From Nissolia schottii (lineage: Eukaryota; Streptophyta; Magnoliopsida; Fabales; Fabaceae): DNA of 64,000 nt. The stretch is taken from assembly GCA_003254905.1 (NCBI GenBank), contig QANU01064758.1, positions 1 to 64,000 on the forward strand, in the 5' to 3' direction. The notes below the pieces were generated by a model that ran no database searches, had not been told where the DNA came from, and saw only the letters and a list, made by a program, of their open reading frames with translations. A program made the translations under genes and the position numbers. This document shows positions 10,951-23,365 of this stretch, one piece after another (position 1 is the first letter of the stretch; each line of letters opens with the position of its first letter).

Positions 10951-13018
10951 CGTTAGTGAATAACTATAGGCTGGTGGGGTCTGGTTTACCCGATTATGCT
11001 TCAGGCCACTCAGGAGGTCTCTAGGTGTTCATGCATCTAGACTCCATACTAATTATTATCTTTTCTATGATCTTGAGCAGCTTTATCTAGTTACTAGGTG
11101 ATAAGGATCTCTAATCTTTACTTAAATAGACAATCGGGCTTGTTATCTTGACTCACGATATACTTAGACCGTCTCGTGCGTATCTAATGGACGGTTTATG
11201 TGCTATATTTATAATCATACAAATATACAATTATCACATAAATCTCATGCATGAGGGGTCGGGTTCTCTTACGCGCTTGTGGTTGCGTCATTTTCGTTAC
11301 TGGGTGCCCCCACTCCCTTGTTGACTGCGGGATTGTCATCCCCGTACAACCACAACACACTTACAACCATTCAGCTGATAGAATGGCGGGAGTGTACCCT
11401 GGTGGTAACAATGGCAAATGAGGGCTCGTGTGCGTCTGAGATATGAGGACGACTCCTTAGCGTCCGAACTTCGTGGATGACTTTTCTGGTGTCTGACTTT
11501 GTGGACATGATATGCAGCTGTCCGAACTTTGTGGACATCATACTTGTCTTTTTATGCAGCTGTCCAAACTTCATGGACATCATACTTGTGTTTTAACCAT
11601 CATGACGTAAAAGCTCTTGTTCTATTCCTTACTTTCTTTTCTCTCTTTTATTTCTTCTCGTAGCGGGTTGAAACCCGCGTTCAGATCACTGTCTGCATAT
11701 CATAATCATAAACCAGTCCTTCTTGCTAGACTGGAAAGGGACTTGTCAAGGTGACATGCCAAGAGAAAGATTTCCTATCACATAACTATGTTCTTTCTTT
11801 AAGGTACACCAACCTTTGATGGTCAGGCCTTCTTAAGAGTATACCAGTTCCCTACATTCCGGTACCGTTTTTGCACATTAGGTGGTTTAATTCTAGTGAT
11901 CTATAGTTGCCCTAAGCCCTGCGGTAACCCTTCCTCATGATGCATGCACCTGTAGCTGCACTGTTCTCATATGATTCCTCATTTTGAGGTGGGAAAACAA
12001 TGCAGATGGGTTGATGTGGGTCCCTGGGTCGGTCTCAACCTCCTCTTCTATATAGACAAGTTTAGTCAAAACCCTAGGGTTCTCAGGCCACTCAGCGCCC
12101 AAAGCTGTTCAGTGTCCCTGGTGGACGCTCAGCGCCCCTGTCCGCTCAGCGCTATGATTGGCTGCTCAGTGCCTTCCCTGAGCTCCCCATAGTCCTGAAC
12201 CATCCTTATCCACTTACGTGGCGCCCACATCACAGGCCGTTCAGCGCCCTGTCCTGGCTCACCACCACATAACGTCTCACGCGTGTTAGGGCTCAGTGAA
12301 GCTTCAGGCCGCTCAGCACCCTATGGGCCCGCTCAACGCCCTGGAGCGTACTGAACCTGTAACCCGAGAGCAATTCACCATCTTTTACCACCTTTCTTTC
12401 CTACTCTTTTCAAGCTTTTTAAGACTTAACCTCAAATCATCCCATCCATCACTTAGCACCTAGAAGCATTCTAAACATGTTCATACATAGCAAGCCCTAA
12501 CCAAGCATTCTAACATATCATCATCATATACACACGTTGCTTGGTCGCCGACGATACGGTAATAGTAAGTGGGTCGTAGCCGAATGGGGACGACAGTCCC
12601 ACGGACTGCGATGGAGAATAATGGACAACAAAGTAACGAAAGAGGATGCAACCTTTGACCGCGTAAGAGAACCCCTAAGCCCCTCATGCATGGTTTGTGA
12701 TTGTATGTCTGTATATGTATATGTATATGTATATAAATGTATGTACGACAAGAGGACTCGGCCTGATTGCCTAAGATAAACCCTAACGTCCCTAAGTACC
12801 GTGCGATTAATGTGAAGAAGCTCGGTAGAGAACCCCTAAACCCTAGGGCAAAGATTAGAGTATTCGCTATCAAGAAACAATTATTGGACTGGCGTTTGGA
12901 AGCAATTAATTTCTAAATAATTTTCCCAGTCCAAATAATTGTTCCGATGGTGCCTTTAATTAGGCGAAATTGGGGATTTCCGCAAAATCTTCACAAGGGG
13001 AAAAATTGGGATTTTACA

Positions 13019-13302
13019 CTTACCATGGATCAAGTCTTCAGCGTCACGCGCCTCTTCTACAGAGAGGGTAAAAACTCTGCCCTANCTAGATCGAGAAACA
13101 TTTGAGTTCCTTCAACACCTCTCACATTATCAAAATTATACCTTGAGAGGCTTATTCAAGCTACTAAGAGGTCAACCAGGTATTTAGAAAAGGTGAAAAA
13201 CATTTCCCTAAGCCTCTAGTTGCCAGATAAACCCCGGTGAGCCCTGTCAGCCAACTGATGGCCTTAGTAACCTCATATTCGTGCCTGAATTACCAGGGAA
13301 TG
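13019..13302. other. Contig join: right flank of copy 1, single N, left flank of copy 2
   Basis: 13019-13084 repeats at 16415-16480. N is at 13085. 13089-13302 repeats 9688-9900. Copy 1 extends further left and copy 2 further right, exactly as expected of overlapping contig ends. Confidence 0.85.
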
Positions 13303-16300
13303 TGTAACACCCCAGGTTAGCGGCTTATGCTTAAGTCATAATCCGCGTCCGCTAGGCTGTTATCTGTTGTGTGGGCATACTCGTAGTCCCTAGCTATTTG
13401 CGAAAAATAGTTTTGTTATTTTTAAAATAGGGACCCTATTTTTTTCCACAAATTACTTTTAGGTTTCAATTAAGAGCCATGCACATGATAGGTATATCTT
13501 ACGCTCAATAGATACAAAGAACTGAAAAATAGTAAAGCAAGATAACATACATCCACTAAGAACAGAGTAATGGGTCCACAAGTCACCAATTTACACCTTG
13601 ATTACAAAGATACATATTTATATGTTTATACAAGTGAACTTATACAGGTAGCTTGTGCATAGGAGTCAAACTACATACTATACCTATATATTAGTCAACA
13701 CCTATACATATACACAACTACAAAAAGGGTAGCAACCAAAAGCTTGTAACCGGTCAGGGAAGACGTGAACTGGTCCGGGGCCTGTCAACGTCACTCATCG
13801 GGGTCCGGGTCCTCCTCTTCCTCATCCTCCTCATCCTCATTGTCTTCCTCATCTGGGGATTCTTTGCTCATGGGGTCATCCTCAGCGAGATGGTCTGCGT
13901 CGGCTAGGGGTGTTTCCCGTGTATCGGGCAAGTCCTGGTGCACTGTGGACGGACCTGCTTCGGCGTCATGAGCCCGGGGCACATATTGTTGGTGGTAGAC
14001 AAAGGAGACTCGCTTCCTGGTGCCTCGGCGGTAGAGTTATCGTGGAGGTCGTGGTGGCGAAGAGTTCAGATCTATCTCCACGTCCTTCTCGTATGGTGGA
14101 GGCTCCTCTACGTCCACGTCGATGAGGATGGGATTGTGAGCGGATGATCCGGGTCCTGCGGGAGCTGTTGGGGCTACTCTCAGAGGGTTAGGGTAGTCCA
14201 CAATGAGGTACGTCCATACCTCTGTCTCGTTCCCTGTCTCCAGATCTCTATGGCTAACCTTGCTGTGGAGAACCCTCCGCTTCTTCGGCGGCTAGCTCGT
14301 CATCCTCACCTGAAGTCATAAGCGAGTGGGGGTGAGAACGTGTGGCCCTCAGTGAATAACTATAGGCTGGTGGGGTCTGGTTTACCCGATTATGCTTCAA
14401 GCCACTCAGGAGGTCTCTAGGTGTTCATGCATCTAGACTCCATACTAATTATTATCTTTTCTATGATCTTGAGCAGCTTTATCTAGTTACTAGGTGATAA
14501 GGATCTCTAATCTTTACTTAAATAGACAATCGGGCTTGTTATCTTGACTCACGATATACTTAGACCGTCTCGTGCGTATCTAATGGACGGTTTATGTGCT
14601 ATATTTATAATCATACAAATATACAATTATCACATAAATCTCATGCATAAGGGGTCGGGTTTTCTTACGCGCTTGTGGCTGCGTCCTTTTCGTTACTGGG
14701 TGCCCCCACTCCCTTGTTGACTGCGGGATTGTCATCCCCGTACAGCCACAACACACTTACAACTATTTAGCTGATAGAATGGCGGGAGTGTACCCTGGTG
14801 GTAACAATGGCAAATGAGGGCTCGTGTGCGTCTGAGATATGAGGACGACTCCTAGGCGTCGAAACTTTGTGGTCGACTTTTCTGGTGTTCGACTTTGTGG
14901 ACATGATATGCAGCTGTCCGAACTTTGTGGACATCATACTTGTCTTTTTATGCAGCTGTCCAAACTTCGTGGACATCATACTTGTGTTTTAACCGTCATG
15001 ACGTAAAAGCTCTTGTTCTGTTCCTTACTTTCTTTTCTCTCTTTTCTTTCTTCTCGTAGCGGGTTGAAACCCGCGTTTAGATCACTGTCTGCGTATCATA
15101 ATCATAAATCAGTCCTTCTTGCTAGACTGGAAAGGGGCTTGTCAAGGTGACGTGCCAAGAGAGAGATTTCCTATCACATAACTATATTCTTTCTTCAAGG
15201 TACACCAACCCTTGATGGTCAGGCCTTCTTAAGAGTATACCAGTTCCCTACATTCTGGTACCGTCTTTGCACATTAGGTGGTTTAATTCTAGTGATATAT
15301 AGTTGCCCTAAGCCTTGCGGTAACCCTTCCTCATGATGCATGCACCTGTAGCTGCACTGTTCTCATATGATTCCCCATTTTGAGGTAGGAAAGCAATGCA
15401 GATGGGTTGATGTGGGTCCCTGGGTCGGTCTCAACCTCCTCTTCTATATAGACAAGTTTAGTCAGAACCCTAGGGTTCTCAGGCCACTCAGCGCCCAAAG
15501 CTGTTCAGTGTCCCTGGTGGACGCTCAGTGCCCTTGTCCGCTCAGCGTTATGATTGGCTGCTCAGTGCCTTCCCTGAGCTCCCCATAGTCCTGAACCATC
15601 CTTATCCACTTACGTGGCGCCCACGTCACAGGCCACTCAGCGCCCTGCCCTGGCTCACCACCACGTAACGTCTCACGCGTATTAGGGCTCAGTGAAGCTT
15701 CAGGCCGCTTAGCGCCCTATGGGCCCGCTCAACGCCCTGGAGCGTACTGAACCTGTAACCCGAGAGCAATTCACCATCTTTTACCACCTTTCTTTCCTAC
15801 TCTTTTCAAGCTTTTTAAGACTTAACCTCAAATCATCCCATCCATCACTTAGCACCTAGAAGCATTCTAAACATGTTCATACATAGCAAGCCCTAACCAA
15901 GCATTCTAACATATCATCATCATATACACACGTTGCTTGGTCGCCGACGATACGGTAATAGTAAGTGGGTCGTAGCCGAATGGGGACGACAGTCCCACGG
16001 ACTGCGATGGAGAATAATGGACAACAAAGTAACGAAAGAGGATGCAACCTTTGACCGCGTAAGAGAACCCCTAAGCCCCTCATGCATGGTTTGTGATTGT
16101 ATGTCTGTATATGTATATGTATATGTATATAAATGTATGTACGACAAGAGGACTCGGCCTGATTGCCTAAGATAAACCCTAACGTCCCTAAGTACCGTGC
16201 GATTAATGTGAAGAAGCTCGGTAGAGAACCCCTAAACCTTAGGGCAAAGATTAGAGTATTCGCTATCAAGAAACAATTATTGGACTGGTGTTTGGAAGCA

Positions 16301-16414
16301 ATTAATTTCTAAATAATTTTCCCAGTCCAAATAATTGTTCCGATGGTGCCTTTAATTAGGCGAAATTGGGGATTTCAGCAAAATCTTCATAAGGGGAAAA
16401 ATTGGGATTTTACA
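13303..16414 (-). mobile_element. Long gypsy LTR, copy 2 (probable allele or overlap of copy 1)
   Basis: Same structure and length (3112 versus 3118 bp) as 9901-13018, with scattered substitutions, on the order of 1-2 percent by eye. It abuts decayed chromovirus gag at 16415, but the sequence there lacks a polypurine tract. It also differs clearly from the 5' LTR at 17663-20980. It is therefore probably a separate solo LTR rather than that element's 3' LTR. Confidence 0.75.
13791..14291 (-). pseudogene. LTR-encoded ORF, copy 2
   Basis: Near-identical to copy 1, with the same in-frame TAA (about 14037-14039) and the same TAG before PPKKRR. The acidic tail is two residues shorter. It adds no independent evidence if the 3.4-kb repeat is an assembly artefact. 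Confidence 0.5.
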
Positions 16415-17648
16415 CTTACCATGGATCAAGTCTTCAGAGTCACGCGCCTCTTCTACAGAGAGGGTAAAAACTCTGCCCTACCGTTGGATAGGAGGTGGGA
16501 TCACTGTGCATGTCCTAGCAAAGTGGCTGCTCTTGGCGCACTTGAAACAGATGTTTTGTCTCGCCAGACATGCTCCCAAATGCGACCTACCGCACTTTGG
16601 GCAAGGCGCCCTAGATTCTCCTTCCTGCTGCGGTGGTCTTGGTGTTGGCGGACCGGTCCTAAGTGGTCCCTGCCGAGCTTGATTCTGTACTCCCCTCGGT
16701 CCTTATGGCTGCTGGTGCGGGTATGACCCTCTACCCTGATTAGGGAACGGGGTCTGGAAGGGTCCCTTCTTCCTTGGCTCTTACGGCGAGCTCCCCTGCT
16801 CCTAAACTTTCTTTTGTACTTCTCAATTTCGGTCGCAGGCAGATTCTTCGCCAACTCTTCCAGGATCAAGCACTTATCAACCAGGGTTGCGTAGTCACGT
16901 ATGTCCAAGTGGTTCACCGACATCTGCAGCTCTGGCTTCAGACCTCTCCAATATTTCTCGTATTTCCATCCCTCATCGGGATTCAACTTATAGGTGCTCG
17001 AATAACGACACAGTTTCTCGAAGGTTGCCGTATACTCCTTGTTTCAACTCTAGAAACTCAGCTTCCTTCTGATCCCTTAGTCCCCTGGGAAAGTATTTGT
17101 CCATGACAGCAGTCGTGAACTAGGTCCAGGTGATTAGGGTCTCCCTTTTCTCCAGAAAGGGTCTGGCAGTGTCCCACTATTAGGGTCTCCCTCTGCTCGC
17201 CTTCTGGCCGCAAACTTAACCTTTTATGCGTCAGTGCAAAAGATGTCTTCGAATACCTACTCCATCCCCCGTATCCAGTTATGTACTATTTCCAATTCCA
17301 TAAGCCCTTCAAACGTAGGGGGTCTAACCTTTTTGCGTGTCAACTTCCTGCGCTGTTGAGGGCGCGTTCCTTGGAGAAGTGGCAACTACCCAGTGACTGC
17401 CATTTGGGCAGTCGCCCTGGCCATCTCTCTAATTAAATTTACAAAGCCTGCAGGTTCTGGGGTGTACTGTGCATCATCTCTCCTTGGCGGTATGGCTGTC
17501 GTATTGCACTTGCAAAATCCCGAGTTGATCAGTCTCAAGAAAAGCTAGTGCACATAGGGTCAGCATTTTTAGCCTAGAAGTAGCATACACCATTATCATG
17601 CTCGAAAGCAAAGTGCGGCTCAGCCCTCAGGCTCACTTGGACCAAACT
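16415..17648 (-). pseudogene. Chromovirus-like gag pseudogene
   Basis: Minus-strand frames give a gag in the right order. PPTFEG, then NWIRGME and VFEDIFCTDA (about 17220-17320) correspond to the retrotrans_gag domain. KYEKYWRGLKPELQM and DYATLVDKC follow (about 16880-16965), then a basic linker, and a double knuckle CPKCGRSHLGACL and CFKCAKSSHFARTC near 16500-16600. This order is typical of plant Ty3/gypsy chromovirus gag. Several stops and frameshifts break it. No protease, RT or integrase follows: the LTR at 16414 starts only about 80 bp after the knuckles. Confidence 0.8.
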
Positions 17649-17661
17649 GCTCTGATACCAA
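17649..17661 (-). other. PBS (tRNA-Met) of gag-bearing gypsy element
   Basis: Reads TTGGTATCAGAGC on the minus strand, immediately after the LTR end at 17663. Confidence 0.9.
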
Positions 17662-18102
17662 CTATAACACCCCTAGCTAGCGAGCTTACGCTTAAGTCAT
17701 AAACCATGTCTACTAAGTTGTTATTTGTTGAGTGGGAATACTTATAGCCCTTAATTACCTTAGAAAAATAATTCTTTATCCAAAATATGGATCGATTTGA
17801 AATTTTCTTAATTTGTTTTACTTGTCATGAAAATAGGAGCATCGCGTGGGATAAGTTATATAATATAAACAATAGAGTCTTGCGGTTTCATATGCATGGA
17901 ACGCGACTATGACAATCATAACAGAAACAACATACAAGTAAGCAGATCATGCCACACAAGTGGTCCATCATTCACATTAGCACTTAGTTTACATATATCA
18001 TAGAGAGAAGTTACTGTACATATATCTATGTTTGAAAGTAACAACAAAGTATAAAGATAACAAACTGTCATGGGAGACTAGGCAAAGTAAGCTGATGCCC
18101 CG

Positions 18103-18670
18103 TCATTGCTCTTCTGGATCATCGTCCGAGTCCTCGTCCGGGTCTTCATCCTCCTCCTCTAAGTATAACTCCATGGGGTCCTCATCCTCTGAGTCCTCTA
18201 CGGTGGCTTCAGGGAAGTCGGGAGTAGGTGACTCATCATCCTCCTCCCCCTCCCGTGAAAGTTCGGGGAATGATAAACCAGTCCCATTGCGCCGTAGACA
18301 GTCCTGCCTCTGCGTCATAGGTTCATGGAGCGAGCTCGCGTTAGAGGAGTGGGCTAACTCGTTTTCTTGCTTCACGACGGTAGAAATAGGGTTGATATTG
18401 AGGCGGCAAGGAGTTCGGGTCTACCTTCACATCTTTTTTGTAAGACGAAAGCCCATCCTCGTTAATGCCTAAGAGGATTAGTGTGGCGTGTGAGAAGTCG
18501 AGACCCATAGGTGGACTGGAGGAGGGTGCGGGTACTGGCAGAGAGTGACGTGGGGCTCCAGTCGGTAAGTATGTACAAGTCTTTGTGATGACCCCAGTGA
18601 CGGGGTCACATTGCCTGATCCTACTTCGCAACGTTGCCTGCTCTACCGGTAGGGTAGTCATCGGGGCCAC
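18103..18670 (-). pseudogene. LTR-encoded ORF, copy 3
   Basis: Minus-strand 18670-18341 contains LRSRIRQCDPVTG, a proline-rich part, KKDVKVDPNSLPPQ and YRREARKRVS. The frame then shifts: a neighbouring frame holds a YDAEAGLSTAQ match, and the Asp/Glu-rich tail ends near 18103. Homology to copies 1, 4 and 5 is recognisable only by these landmarks, since the LTRs have diverged strongly. Such conservation of the same protein features is the main reason to regard it as once coding. Confidence 0.5.
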
Positions 18671-20564
18671 CTGGAATCATAAGCAAGTGGGGGTGAGAAC
18701 ATTGCATTCTCAGTGGAAATACTCCAAGCTTGTATTGATCTTAGTTAACTCGTTTACAATCCATGCCACTATGGAGATCTCTAAGTGTCATGTATACTAA
18801 CTCTTCCTATTTCTTATTTTATTCTTCTCTAATCCAGAGCAGGTTTACCTACCTTACTAGGTGTCGGGGAATTCTAATATTTTATCTTATTCCTAATCAC
18901 GTTTCTTTTTACTTATGCGTATCGTATATATTGTATATCGTAACGTGATAGTCTCTTGGAAGACCTAATGCCTTACCTACTTTACATTCAATCGTCACAT
19001 AGATATCATGCATAGGGGGAAAAGGGAGTTCTCTTACGTGCCTCGGGGTCGCGTCCTTCTCGTTTCTTTATGCCCATTATTCTCCCTTGTAGTCCATGGG
19101 ACCATTGTGTCCTGGTGACTACAACCTACTTTATTTCCGTATCGCCGACGACCAGGCCGCACTGTTACCTGAGTGGTAGCTAACCACAAATACATGAAAG
19201 CATACTTCATCGAGCAGCGATAGGGAATTGACCATCCTCCTCATGGAATGGTGAAGGGGTTCACCCTTACAGTGATGCCAGGAGTGGGCTCGTTACTTCT
19301 TGATTTCTTCTTGACTGGCTCGACATTCTTAGGATCCATACTTGGGGACTCACTTCTACTTTAAACTGTTATGATGTGAAACATTAGACTTTACTTTACT
19401 TTCTTTCTTCACTTTTCTTGGATCAAGGCGAAGCTTGCGCTCATGTCGAAGCCTATGTTTCTTGATCATGGAACCAATCCTTCTTGCTAGACTGACAAGG
19501 GGCTTTTCATGCTTGACGTGCCAAGAGAGGGGGATTCCCTGTTATATAACTATGTATTTTCTTCAAGGTACATCAGTCCTCGGTGGCAGGACCCTTCTTA
19601 AGAGCTTACTTTTTCCCTAAGATTCCTTTATGATCTTCTCAACATTTAGGTGATAAGTTACTAGTTATCTATGGTCGCCCTACACCCTAACGACAACCAA
19701 GTCCTCATGATGCATAAGTATCAATAAAAGAGTACATGTTGATGTTATGCATGCGTTTATAGTATCTTTCACGGAGATCACCAACCAATAAAATACCTCA
19801 GATGCATGCCTTGGTGTTACCTAGCATGATTATCCCGATTAATATTCCATGTTTCACATTCACTTGTATTATTTTTCATGAACCTGAGTGAGGTAGTATT
19901 GATCGAACGATGTGGGCCCGTGGAACCCCTCTCAAGACGCTCAGCCACTGGTCAAGGTTAGTTTAGTAACCTAGGATTCTCCAGGTCGCTCAGCGCCCAC
20001 GGGCATGTTTAGGGTCACAGCTTCATGGTTTTTATCCTTTTTCCCATTTTCTTCAAAACCATTCCCAGGTACTCCTCTTAGGGCTTCACCACATAATTCC
20101 ATCAAACACCACTCATCTATTTTCAACCTCTAATACCAAATCATATGCATGCATCATTTACAACATATATGAGATTTACATAAAGTCACATAACACCATA
20201 TATTCACACACAACATTCAAAGATCACCATGTAAGTGAGTAAGCTAAAGTTACCCACTTCCTTAGAGTGTTGGTTGGTAGTGAGACGTGGTTCCTACGAG
20301 CGTTGGTCTTTTCCTACTATTTTCCAGTTACGGCAGCGTAACGACAGAGTACACGAATGAAACGTATTTAAGCAAAAGCTAACAAATGAAGAAATGAGAA
20401 AATGAAAGCCATGGGGTGGCTATTTATAGCCACAAGGCCATGGCTTATGCTTCAGATTTTTGGCCAAATTTGGCTAAAAAATAAAGGAAAAAGAAATGAA
20501 ATTGATGGGATAAGATCAAGCCAAGTTACCAAGTTGCCATCTTTAACCTTTGACCTTTGGTTTG

Positions 20565-20578
20565 TGAGAGAGAGAGAG

Positions 20579-20613
<35 letters not shown>
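20565..20613. repeat. (GA)n(GT)n microsatellite
   Basis: GA repeats at 20565-20582 run into GT repeats at 20582-20613. Short ORFs over it are spurious. Confidence 0.95.
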
Positions 20614-20616
<3 letters not shown>

Positions 20617-20980
20617 TGGCCGTGAGAAAGCTAATGGCCTTTTGGCCATGTGACTAATTCTTTTTCGATCGTGTTTGGTCGTTATCCGTTCGTGTACGGC
20701 TGTCCTAAAAATATTCCGGATACGAAATTTAAGTTAACCTAAGGTGTTCGTAAATTTATTTTCATAAGTGTTCTTTACCGACACCTTTGATACATAATTA
20801 AATCCCAGTGATGAAAGGTAATTAATTCAGTTTCTGCGGAATTTCGTAAAACTGTGAACCATTACCTTTACGGACTTTTTTGGAAAAGGAATTTGCATTT
20901 TCACTTTCTAACTTACATCGAGGGCCTATATATTTATTTATTTTACGAAATCTTTACTAAGAAAAAAGTGGGATGTTACA

Positions 20981-22269
20981 TCATACACCACTTTGTGCCA
21001 TAGATTTAAGCTCATCTTTCAAGGCACCCCTCACCAATTTATCAGTATTATCACAATACATGACTTGTAAAAATGAAACTAGATCATAAACAATACTTAA
21101 GTCACTTTCTGACTCTTGCATATACACCATATAATTATACAAAATAACAGATTTCATTTCTTATCATTATTTCATGTGATTATTCTATTATTGACTCATA
21201 GGTAACTATGGAATCAATTATTTGTTGTTCTTCTTGATTATTATGTGGTTTAACAACAAGAGGAACAACAAGTCTTGAAACAGAAGCACAAGTACAAGGA
21301 ACTTTCAGTCTTACTTCCTTAATCTTCACATTTCATAAACATTCACTTCCACTAGTTTTAGCATTCTCAATGAATTGGGTATCACCAGTTTCAACAATTA
21401 GCATGTGTATGATCAATAAAAAAAAATGCCCTTTAGACTATTTCTGGACAACCAATGAAATATTCATTGATTATTCTTGCATCCAATTTCTTTTCTTGTG
21501 GATTTACACTCCTGTTTTTGCCTGGTATTCTCAAACATACAAGTGTCTTAAACTAGATTTCCTATATGTTCATAGTTCTAAAGAAGTCTTTAGAATTACC
21601 TTACTAGNGATGTTCTTGTCTTCATCAAAACCAAGCCATCAATGGTCAGAGAAAGAATCTTCTTCACAAACAAATACATGGCAGTTTTAAGCCATACAAC
21701 CACAATTATAAGGGTAACTATACATTATTCATCATGCCCTAACCATATTCTTTAAGGTTCGGTTATGCCTTTCTGATACACCATTCTATTCTATTGTATC
21801 TGACATTGTGTATTGAACACACATGCCACACTTTTATTGGAATTTAGAAAATGGATAAGGGTGTTATCTAGTTTTATAATATCTTTCATAATACTCATCA
21901 CTTCAATTAGACATGACAATTTTACCTTTATGTTTAACTATCTGTGTGAGATTTCTCATGCAACAGATAAACAAAATCATCAATGAATGTAGTGAAATAT
22001 ATTTCCTTATTGAAAGAATTCACGATAGAAAGACAACACAAATCAATGTGTAAAATCTTAAGAAGCTAGGTACTCCTTGTGGCTCCTTACTTTGTGCTTT
22101 TTGTATGTTATTTTTCTTTAATACAATCCACATAAATATTAAGGCCAATGAAATGCAAATCAGAAATGATGCTTTTGTTTATCAACCTTTCTATTCTTTC
22201 TTTGAAAATGTAACCCAAACACTTATGCCACAAGTAAACAATTCATACATTCAAAATCAAACTTAATAT
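20981..22269 (-). pseudogene. Copia integrase region (3' truncated)
   Basis: Minus strand. A pre-integrase segment (LWHKCLGYIFKERIERLIN, about 22150-22210) is followed by the integrase core in decayed form (KEYLASXDF, YIHDDFVYLLHEKS). Then come MVYQKGITEPLRI-type remnants and, near 21380-21500, the KLDARIINEYFIGCPE and IVETGDTQFIENAKTSGS stretches typical of the integrase-to-RT linker of Ty1/copia. RT and RNase H are absent because the gypsy LTR abuts at 20980. Numerous stops. A single N at 21608 has no duplicated flanks. Confidence 0.8.
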
Positions 22270-22420
22270 TGTAGCACCCTAGCTAGCTGCTTACGTGTAC
22301 ATCGCAAACAATGCTCACTAGGTTGTTATCTGCTTTGGTTGGGGTCACTTTTAGCCCCTACTTTTAAGGTTCGCAATTATTCTATACTTGAAAATATGGA
22401 CCATTTTCTAACTTTTTCGT

Positions 22421-22433
22421 TATATATATATAC

Positions 22434-22464
<31 letters not shown>

Positions 22465-22465
22465 C
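22421..22465. repeat. (TA)n-rich microsatellite
   Basis: Nearly pure TA dinucleotides with two TACATA interruptions. Confidence 0.9.
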
Positions 22466-23166
22466 GATATAAAATATGAGTCAAATAGAAATTATAATGC
22501 AAACGTTAAAGCTTTATACTTAACGGATAGTTGTTCTAACACAACATCAAACCATAAGCAAACGAGTGGTCCATAGCATATATTCACAATCATGTACATA
22601 GATAGTATCATATTTAATACATACATGTACGTTCTCACAGTAATGTAAAACATAGAACATATTAACAACATAGAACATATTAACTAAGGGTCGATCGTAA
22701 CGTCTTTAGTTAAGCCCCTGCTATCCTACTCCTCGATTTGTCTTCTTCGAGTCGGCTTTTCCATGTATTGCTTCGTTGATTGTCGTGCTCACCTAGAATC
22801 ATAAAGGAGCGGGTGTGAGAACTTGGCGTTCTCAGTGGGAAAACCTTTGTCATCATTGATCGTTTTACTCTCAATTATGATTCCGCTGCTCAGGGGTCTC
22901 TAAGTGTCACAGTTATACTACGTCCCTACTCGTTATTAATATTCCTCATAAGTCTGAGCAGCTACCTATGATTACTAGGTGACTGAGGGAACTATCTTTC
23001 CTTATCTAGGTCATCTGTCCTCTATTCTAATTCCTAAATCATATATACAGTTAAAGCACATATCATCATATACAGTTAAATCACATATCATCATCTTCAT
23101 GTATTACCTATCATCATATACGTGTATCATATAGACATATTATATTCATATAGAACATATAAAAAG

Positions 23167-23365
23167 ATTGAGGAAATCCACTTGTCATAGGGCAGCGTCC
23201 TCCATATCATATTAAGTATGACATATAAAATGTCTGAGGAAATCCACTTGCCGTATGGCAGCGTCCTCCGTGTCATATTATGAGGAAATCCACTTGCCTG
23301 AGGGCAGTGTCCTCCGTGTCATATTGAGGAAATCCACTTGCCCGAGGGCAGCGTCCTCCGTATCA
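23167..23365. repeat. Tandem repeat of stem-forming units in solo LTR
   Basis: Four copies of a 42-62 bp unit built on GAGGAAATCCACTTGCC, then GGCAGCGTCCTCCG. The GAGGA/TCCTC and TGCC/GGCA halves could pair within each unit. Confidence 0.8.

Larger units (their letters stand above)
9901..13018 (-). mobile_element. Long gypsy LTR, copy 1
   Basis: Starts TGTAACACCCC and ends GGGATTTTACA. On the minus strand it runs in the usual order: palindrome cluster (12085-12345), the CATCATGAGG landmark, a tandem hairpin segment (11450-11585), the splice-acceptor-like block (10908-10950), then the conserved LTR ORF (10389-10895). No matching 5-bp duplication is seen (GAACG on the left, CTTAC on the right). 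No PBS or polypurine tract flanks it. It is almost identical to 13303-16414. Confidence 0.8.
17663..20980 (-). mobile_element. 5' LTR of gypsy element (minus strand)
   Basis: Begins TATAACACCCC (TG mutated to TA) and ends GTGGGATGTTACA. It is joined to a PBS and gag on its left, so it is the 5' LTR of a minus-strand element. It inserted into, or truncated, a copia integrase remnant at 20981. It contains the conserved LTR ORF (18103-18670), the acceptor-like block near 18672-18705, one or two CGCTCAGCG motifs near 19938-20000, a TATA-like TATAAATAG (minus, about 20419-20429) and a GA/GT microsatellite. Confidence 0.85.

Noticed and set aside
9901..16414. Complete LTR retrotransposon with 9901-13018 and 13303-16414 as its two LTRs
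   Set aside because: Only 284 bp lie between them, consisting of repeated flanks and an N, with no PBS or polypurine tract. Overlapping contig ends explain the pattern better.
20402..20653. ORFs over the GA/GT microsatellite
   Set aside because: Open only because dinucleotide repeats lack stops.
21608..21608. Fifth single N as another contig join
   Set aside because: The sequence on its two sides is not repeated and the copia translation continues through it, so it looks like an ordinary uncalled base.
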